NCBI GenBank assembly: GCA_030694465.1
Contig: JAUXYJ010000083.1
Coordinates: 1-64,000, forward strand
Source: Deltaproteobacteria bacterium
GTDB taxonomy: Bacteria; Myxococcota_A; Polyangia; Polyangiales; Ga0077539
Reading direction: 5' to 3'
DNA: 64,000 nt
Position 1 is the stretch's first letter, and each line of letters starts with the position of its first letter. The position numbers and the translations under genes were made by a program. This document shows positions 61,501-64,000 of this stretch, one piece after another. A model generated the notes under the pieces. That model was not told where the DNA came from. It did not search any database and worked only from the letters and a program-made list of their open reading frames with translations.

Positions 61501-62527
61501 CGGTCTCGCCGTCGCAGTCGTTGTCGACCCCGTCGCAGGTCTCGGCGCTGGGTTGGACGCTCCCGGTGCACGCGCCCCATGTGCCAGTCTGGCAGCTCTG
61601 GCTGCCCGCGCGACAAGCTCCAACGAGCGAGCCACATGCGCGGGTGATGTCTTCGTCGATTTGTCCATCGCAGTCGTCGTCGAGGGCGTTGCAGGTCTCG
61701 GTCGCGTTGGGATGGATCGCGGGGTTAGTGTCGTTGCAATCGCGGCTCTCGGGGTAGCCGTCGGCGTCGCGGTCGGGCTCGCACGCGCCCTGAAGAAAAC
61801 CACCGGCGGGGCTGGCGCGCAGGCGGGTTTCGGTGGCCGTGCCAAAGACACCGTCGGTCGCGATGCGGTCGGTGGGGTGGTTGGCGTTCCATAGGAGCTG
61901 AAAGGCTTGGACGCCCCAGACGCGTACCATCAGGTCGGTGCCATCGGACGGTGAGGTCCCGGCAGCGCAGCCTGGGCGGCATTCGAAGTGCACTGGGTCG
62001 CCCGAGACCGCCCGGCAGCACTCGCCGCCAGAGCGCGACGCGAGCGCGTCCCCCCCGTTGACATCCAGCGCGACGCCGGTCTCGTGCCGGCCCTGGCCCC
62101 CTGGGAGTGGGCCCGACAGACACGAACTGAGTGTCGATCGTCCTGCGAGAAAATACAAATGCTGGTCCGCGACCGTGCGAAACGTTTCGGTCACCGAGAT
62201 CGTCCCGCGCGCGCCCAACCGATAGAGCCGAGCACGCGCGTCGGGCCGGAGGTACATCCGAAGCGGTGCATAGACTCCACCGCTCCCGACCACCCCATGC
62301 CCAGGCTCAATGGGCACGAGATAGCCCGGGTGGTGACACTGAAACGTCGCGAAGATCTGGTGGGACAGCCCCGCGATGCCAGTCGGGACGCACTGGGCAA
62401 GCGTCTGAGCAACCTGGTCGAGGGTCTGAGCGCTCGCGTGCGTTGGGTGCACGAGCCACAGTGACAGCGCAAGGGCAGCGAGCGGACGCAGACTCGCTCT
62501 CAGGGCGATCTTGGCGACAGGGTGCAT
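58532..62527 (-). CDS. Very large secreted protein: M15-like peptidase, MopE and FG-GAP repeats, MYXO-CTERM-like segment, then lipoprotein-like and LamG part
   Basis: 1331 aa with an N-terminal signal peptide (LAALALSLWLVHPTHASA). Order: M15-type DD-peptidase signature (RHETGVALDV, DPVHFEC, ~148-190), peptidoglycan-binding-like region (NHPTDRIATDGVFG), two MopE-type Cys motifs (CNALDDDCDGQIDE, CDGVDNDCDGETDE), about seven FG-GAP/VCBS-like repeats (LGDVTGDGLVDLC). At ~780-800 comes GCRCAV, a hydrophobic helix (WTWLFSGLALLAL) and Arg-rich end, as in MYXO-CTERM sorting tails. Directly afterwards a lipoprotein-type signal (VSLAVGLAASALGC) opens a second half with Cys-rich knots and a C-terminal LamG/concanavalin-like domain. 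It looks like two secreted proteins joined in frame. Cell-surface role; unrelated to the island. Confidence 0.75.
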   Translation of the reverse strand: MHPVAKIALRASLRPLAALALSLWLVHPTHASAQTLDQVAQTLAQCVPTGIAGLSHQIFATFQCHHPGYLVPIEPGHGVVGSGGVYAPLRMYLRPDARARLYRLGARGTISVTETFRTVADQHLYFLAGRSTLSSCLSGPLPGGQGRHETGVALDVNGGDALASRSGGECCRAVSGDPVHFECRPGCAAGTSPSDGTDLMVRVWGVQAFQLLWNANHPTDRIATDGVFGTATETRLRASPAGGFLQGACEPDRDADGYPESRDCNDTNPAIHPNATETCNALDDDCDGQIDEDITRACGSLVGACRAGSQSCQTGTWGACTGSVQPSAETCDGVDNDCDGETDEESVCALEAASLYSGSGLDSTDVDGDGRADACALTAQGVRCLLANGHGFEGVLDAPIAALVAEPRSEPLARLSQTLRMGDLDGDHRADLCAADDRAVRCWRLNPRGQPELLGTVLTASPVTNLLMVNADGDPAHTAELCLRSREGLRCYRLGSREFALISQLDALSDDAGFGDPARYGTLRMGDLDGDRRADVCARAPEGVRCWRAAPTGFLAAEQGPAWSDALGWDAVSRWSSIRLADVNGDGRAELCARQPSETFVCHAWANGAFAMGTDGPSLTAAHGWDNASTYNTLMLADVDGDGSLDLCARETEGIRCWLHDRTNFSRLLQGPRLSDLEGWSEPSAFRSIRLGDVTGDGLVDLCARAPTGLRCYVNTSGSFAGLLESGQWTDAQSADPRTLSNSLRIAGPAHFAGMPVTGAGGCRCAVVSGHAPAPRGWTWLFSGLALLALTRRGRAKHRERQPIAHTVSLAVGLAASALGCDTGAVDPITAPSLCERLAREVCAVERQCCRAEPMAVPDVLLVDASSDASDARTDSATRPDVLTDAGARADGSDVVTPPAMDASTVEGTCETEQRVACEQTLGQMTQDPRITYVPTAAGALVASLRATAESCRGLAGPRDVRRLFAGTSAERAGCSPTDSTTRALATAQASCTTPTTCRLTLRADGASVGICEPRGRDDLACSHPLDCAQGLHCVLGADWQPSQWGRCEPPAADGTLCTSDAACESAFCNAMGRCEQRTPAAFCLTQRYPQQVLLERPELYLRLSDSPPRAALDSSGASQNGTYQGTPAREPTGALAASDDGAVLLDGTSAWLAAPLAMQQTRNAGFAIELWVRTRGTTGRRPIIELFDANRGAGFNLWTEGTTLTADFVGIDGASHRVIAPEGLLVAGQWTYVVATFDGALGRLFIDGQLSAQIAATTLQIRGELRLGHRAATAPAMTGGMGTPASYLSGALDEVAIYGHTLPAQTVRRHYLAGVNGRSMVSSPVFRWLE

Positions 62528-62599
62528 CGCAAAATCGTACGTCTCTAGCGCCGCGGGATCGCGCCAAACGACAGCAATCGCGCGCCAAGCACGCGGGTA

Positions 62600-63397
62600 C
62601 TAGTCACCGCTGCGCTGTCGCCACGCGCCGGGGGTCACACCCGTGCGTGCCAAAAACAGTGACGTGAGCGACCGCTCAGAGAGCCCCACGCGGGCCGCGA
62701 CCGTCGCGAGCTTGTCGTCCGTCGTGCGCAGCAGCGCTTGCGCGTGGGCAAACCGCGCGTCGGTGAGCTCTCCGCGAAACGTGCAGCCACCCGAGGCCAG
62801 CGTCCGTTGCAGCGATCGCCGAGACACACCGAGCGCGGTGGCTGCTTGCGCGAGGCTCAGGGTAGGCTCAATCGCCAAGCGGGCTCGCAGCGCGTGAAGC
62901 TCGGGCGCGGTCCCTCGAATGCCCTCGACGAGCCGCTCGATCTCTTCGCCCAGCGCGGGCCCAACGGCAGGATCAATCGCGCGAAAAGCCTCGACGCGAT
63001 CGGTAAACACCCTAAACGGGTGGCTCGCGCCAAAGGCTGACAAGATCCCCACAAAGGCAAACCCCACCGCGTTGTCTCGGATCACGTTGGCCTGCATTTG
63101 GACTCGCCGCAGAAAGCTCTTTCGGTGCTCTTTGACCCAGCCCAACATCACAAGGGCCGCCGCCGGATCGATCTCGTCGATCGCTGCGGTGTCCAACACG
63201 ACGCTAAAAGACTCTGCCATCGCGTGCTCGTAGAGCCCCAAGAGCCCGACGATCTCGCGGGTCTCTTCGCTGCTTGGGCGACCCCAGACGCGCGCACCCC
63301 CGAGCGACGGCGAGGCACACCAGAGCAGCGCCGATGCGGTCTGCGTGTAGTGCCCCACGGGATGTTGCCTAAATTGGCCAAGGCTCGCTTCGCGCAT
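62600..63397 (-). CDS. AraC-family transcriptional regulator
   Basis: 265 aa from ATG 63397 (upstream alternative 63487). C-terminal AraC/XylS double HTH: LAQAATALGVSRRSLQRTL (first), LATVAARVGLSERSLTSLFLARTGVTPGAWR (second, ~231-261). The N-terminal ~150 residues include a STAS-like or ligand-binding alpha/beta region (SVVLDTAAIDEIDPAAALVMLGWV). Transcribed away from the signal-peptide gene at 63519. Confidence 0.8.
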   Translation of the reverse strand: MREASLGQFRQHPVGHYTQTASALLWCASPSLGGARVWGRPSSEETREIVGLLGLYEHAMAESFSVVLDTAAIDEIDPAAALVMLGWVKEHRKSFLRRVQMQANVIRDNAVGFAFVGILSAFGASHPFRVFTDRVEAFRAIDPAVGPALGEEIERLVEGIRGTAPELHALRARLAIEPTLSLAQAATALGVSRRSLQRTLASGGCTFRGELTDARFAHAQALLRTTDDKLATVAARVGLSERSLTSLFLARTGVTPGAWRQRSGD

Positions 63398-63518
63398 CGT
63401 CAGAGACTCACAGCGTATCAGAGATCCGCGTGGCCTCTGTCCCAGCGCTGCGTGACCCGGCGACGTCGCCGGGTGTGTGCTCGTCACGCTCGCAGCAACA
63501 CGCTACGCTCTCGCGCTT

Positions 63519-64000
63519 GTGAAGACCCACAGCGCTCACCCAATGCTCTGCGCGCTCGCGTTGCTCGTATGCGCTGCCAGTGTGCATGCGCAGACCCCTC
63601 CCGCAGTGCCCGCGTTTGCGATCGAGCCCAACACGTTTGTGCGCGGGATCTACCTCGACGGAGACCTGCTCTCGGTCGCCGGCTCTCACCAGTCCCTCCA
63701 GTGGCGCAACGGGACCCACGGCGACCCAGGCCGGCTCTACACCGTGAGCGCCCACTGCGGCGCGCGAGTGGGCTCCGGTGTGCTCATCGTAAGCACCGAC
63801 TCGCGCGATGTGACCTTCTCTAACGGCCAGACCCACACACGCGTAGCGCTCCCGGTGATCGACCACGAGCGCATCACGTCGTGCGCCGTAGACGCAGCGG
63901 GGCGCACGTATTTTACCGGCGAGCGCCACGCGATCTATGTGCACCACCGGGGCACTTGGCGCACGGTCCCGATGGGCACAACACCCGTGAGCGTGATCGT
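63519..64000 (+). CDS. Secreted protein, 3'-truncated by window edge
   Basis: Open to the window end (160 codons seen). GTG 63519 is preferred because it supplies a basic n-region (VKTHSAHP) to the signal peptide MLCALALLVCAASVHAQ; ATG 63543 is the alternative. The mature part (FVRGIYLDGDLLSVAGS, WRNGTHGD, HCGARVGSGVLIV) reads like beta-propeller or repeat blades typical of exported myxobacterial proteins. Not recognised further. Confidence 0.6.
   Translation, partial: MKTHSAHPMLCALALLVCAASVHAQTPPAVPAFAIEPNTFVRGIYLDGDLLSVAGSHQSLQWRNGTHGDPGRLYTVSAHCGARVGSGVLIVSTDSRDVTFSNGQTHTRVALPVIDHERITSCAVDAAGRTYFTGERHAIYVHHRGTWRTVPMGTTPVSVI

Noticed and set aside
63408..63947. Minus-strand frame opposite the signal-peptide gene
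   Set aside because: The plus strand encodes a signal peptide and runs open to the window end; the minus frame lacks any motif.

Overview
The window is very GC-rich, with dense genes and strong third-position G/C. It ends in a secreted protein carrying MopE-type DNDCDG repeats, FG-GAP-like repeats and a MYXO-CTERM-like segment. This points to a myxobacterium or related Myxococcota (Polyangia/Sandaracinus-like); that assignment is inference from protein style, not a database match. About 57 kb (1-57.6 kb) is one large antiphage defence island, followed by ordinary chromosomal genes (57.6-64 kb).

Layout. 3-8024 (+): a four-gene McrBC-derived module resembling the CoCoNuT class (UPF1-like SF1 helicase, wHTH/HEPN-like protein, coiled-coil McrB-type GTPase, DUF2357 McrC-like protein). 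8050-21326 (-): a type III (III-D-like) CRISPR effector locus. Its operon begins with a ~350-aa protein of unknown function and a Lon-like protease with a helical repeat C-terminus, followed by an HD-less Cas10 with intact GGDD, Csx10-like, tandem Csm3-like, a small Csx19-like and a TIGR03986-like RAMP protein. Beyond it lie a membrane protein and a CARF protein fused to a cytidine-deaminase-type domain. No CRISPR array, cas6 or cas1/2 was seen. 21340-29101 (-): ECF-like sigma factor with a DUF3800-like partner, a membrane-anchored HEPN-like protein, two glycine-zipper membrane proteins, a helicase remnant and a lipoprotein/HTH pair. 29528-33676 (-): a second, overlapping-gene operon of sigma factor, Cys-rich protein, ~360-aa protein and Lon-like protease/TPR. 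35150-38370 (+): Pycsar-like module (nucleotidyl cyclase, E2-like protein, CNBD-TIR effector). 38414-45700 (+): type I restriction-modification (hsdM, hsdS, and hsdR with a HEPN-like C-terminal extension). 46710-49526 (+): GmrSD-type DUF262/DUF1524 enzyme with a HEPN-like tail. 50276-56806 (-): four consecutive genes (HTH protein, SF1 helicase, unknown, PD-(D/E)XK nuclease), each with its own promoter.

The strongest observation is regulatory. Thirteen promoter-like elements (eleven strong), on both strands, share GTCAGC(A) then exactly 15 nt then TCGTC (or one/two-base variants), upstream of unrelated defence operons (type III CRISPR, Pycsar, hsdR, GmrSD, helicase/nuclease genes, membrane proteins). 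This has the architecture of an ECF-sigma promoter (TGTC-type -35, CGTC-type -10). Two ECF-like sigma genes lie in the island, each next to a Lon-like protease gene. The whole island may therefore be one sigma-controlled regulon switched by protease activity, conceptually like the known CalpL/CalpT/CalpS type III signalling cascade but with a different protease architecture and many more outputs.

Limits: all family names come from reading motifs by eye; no similarity search, structure prediction or RNA data were available.
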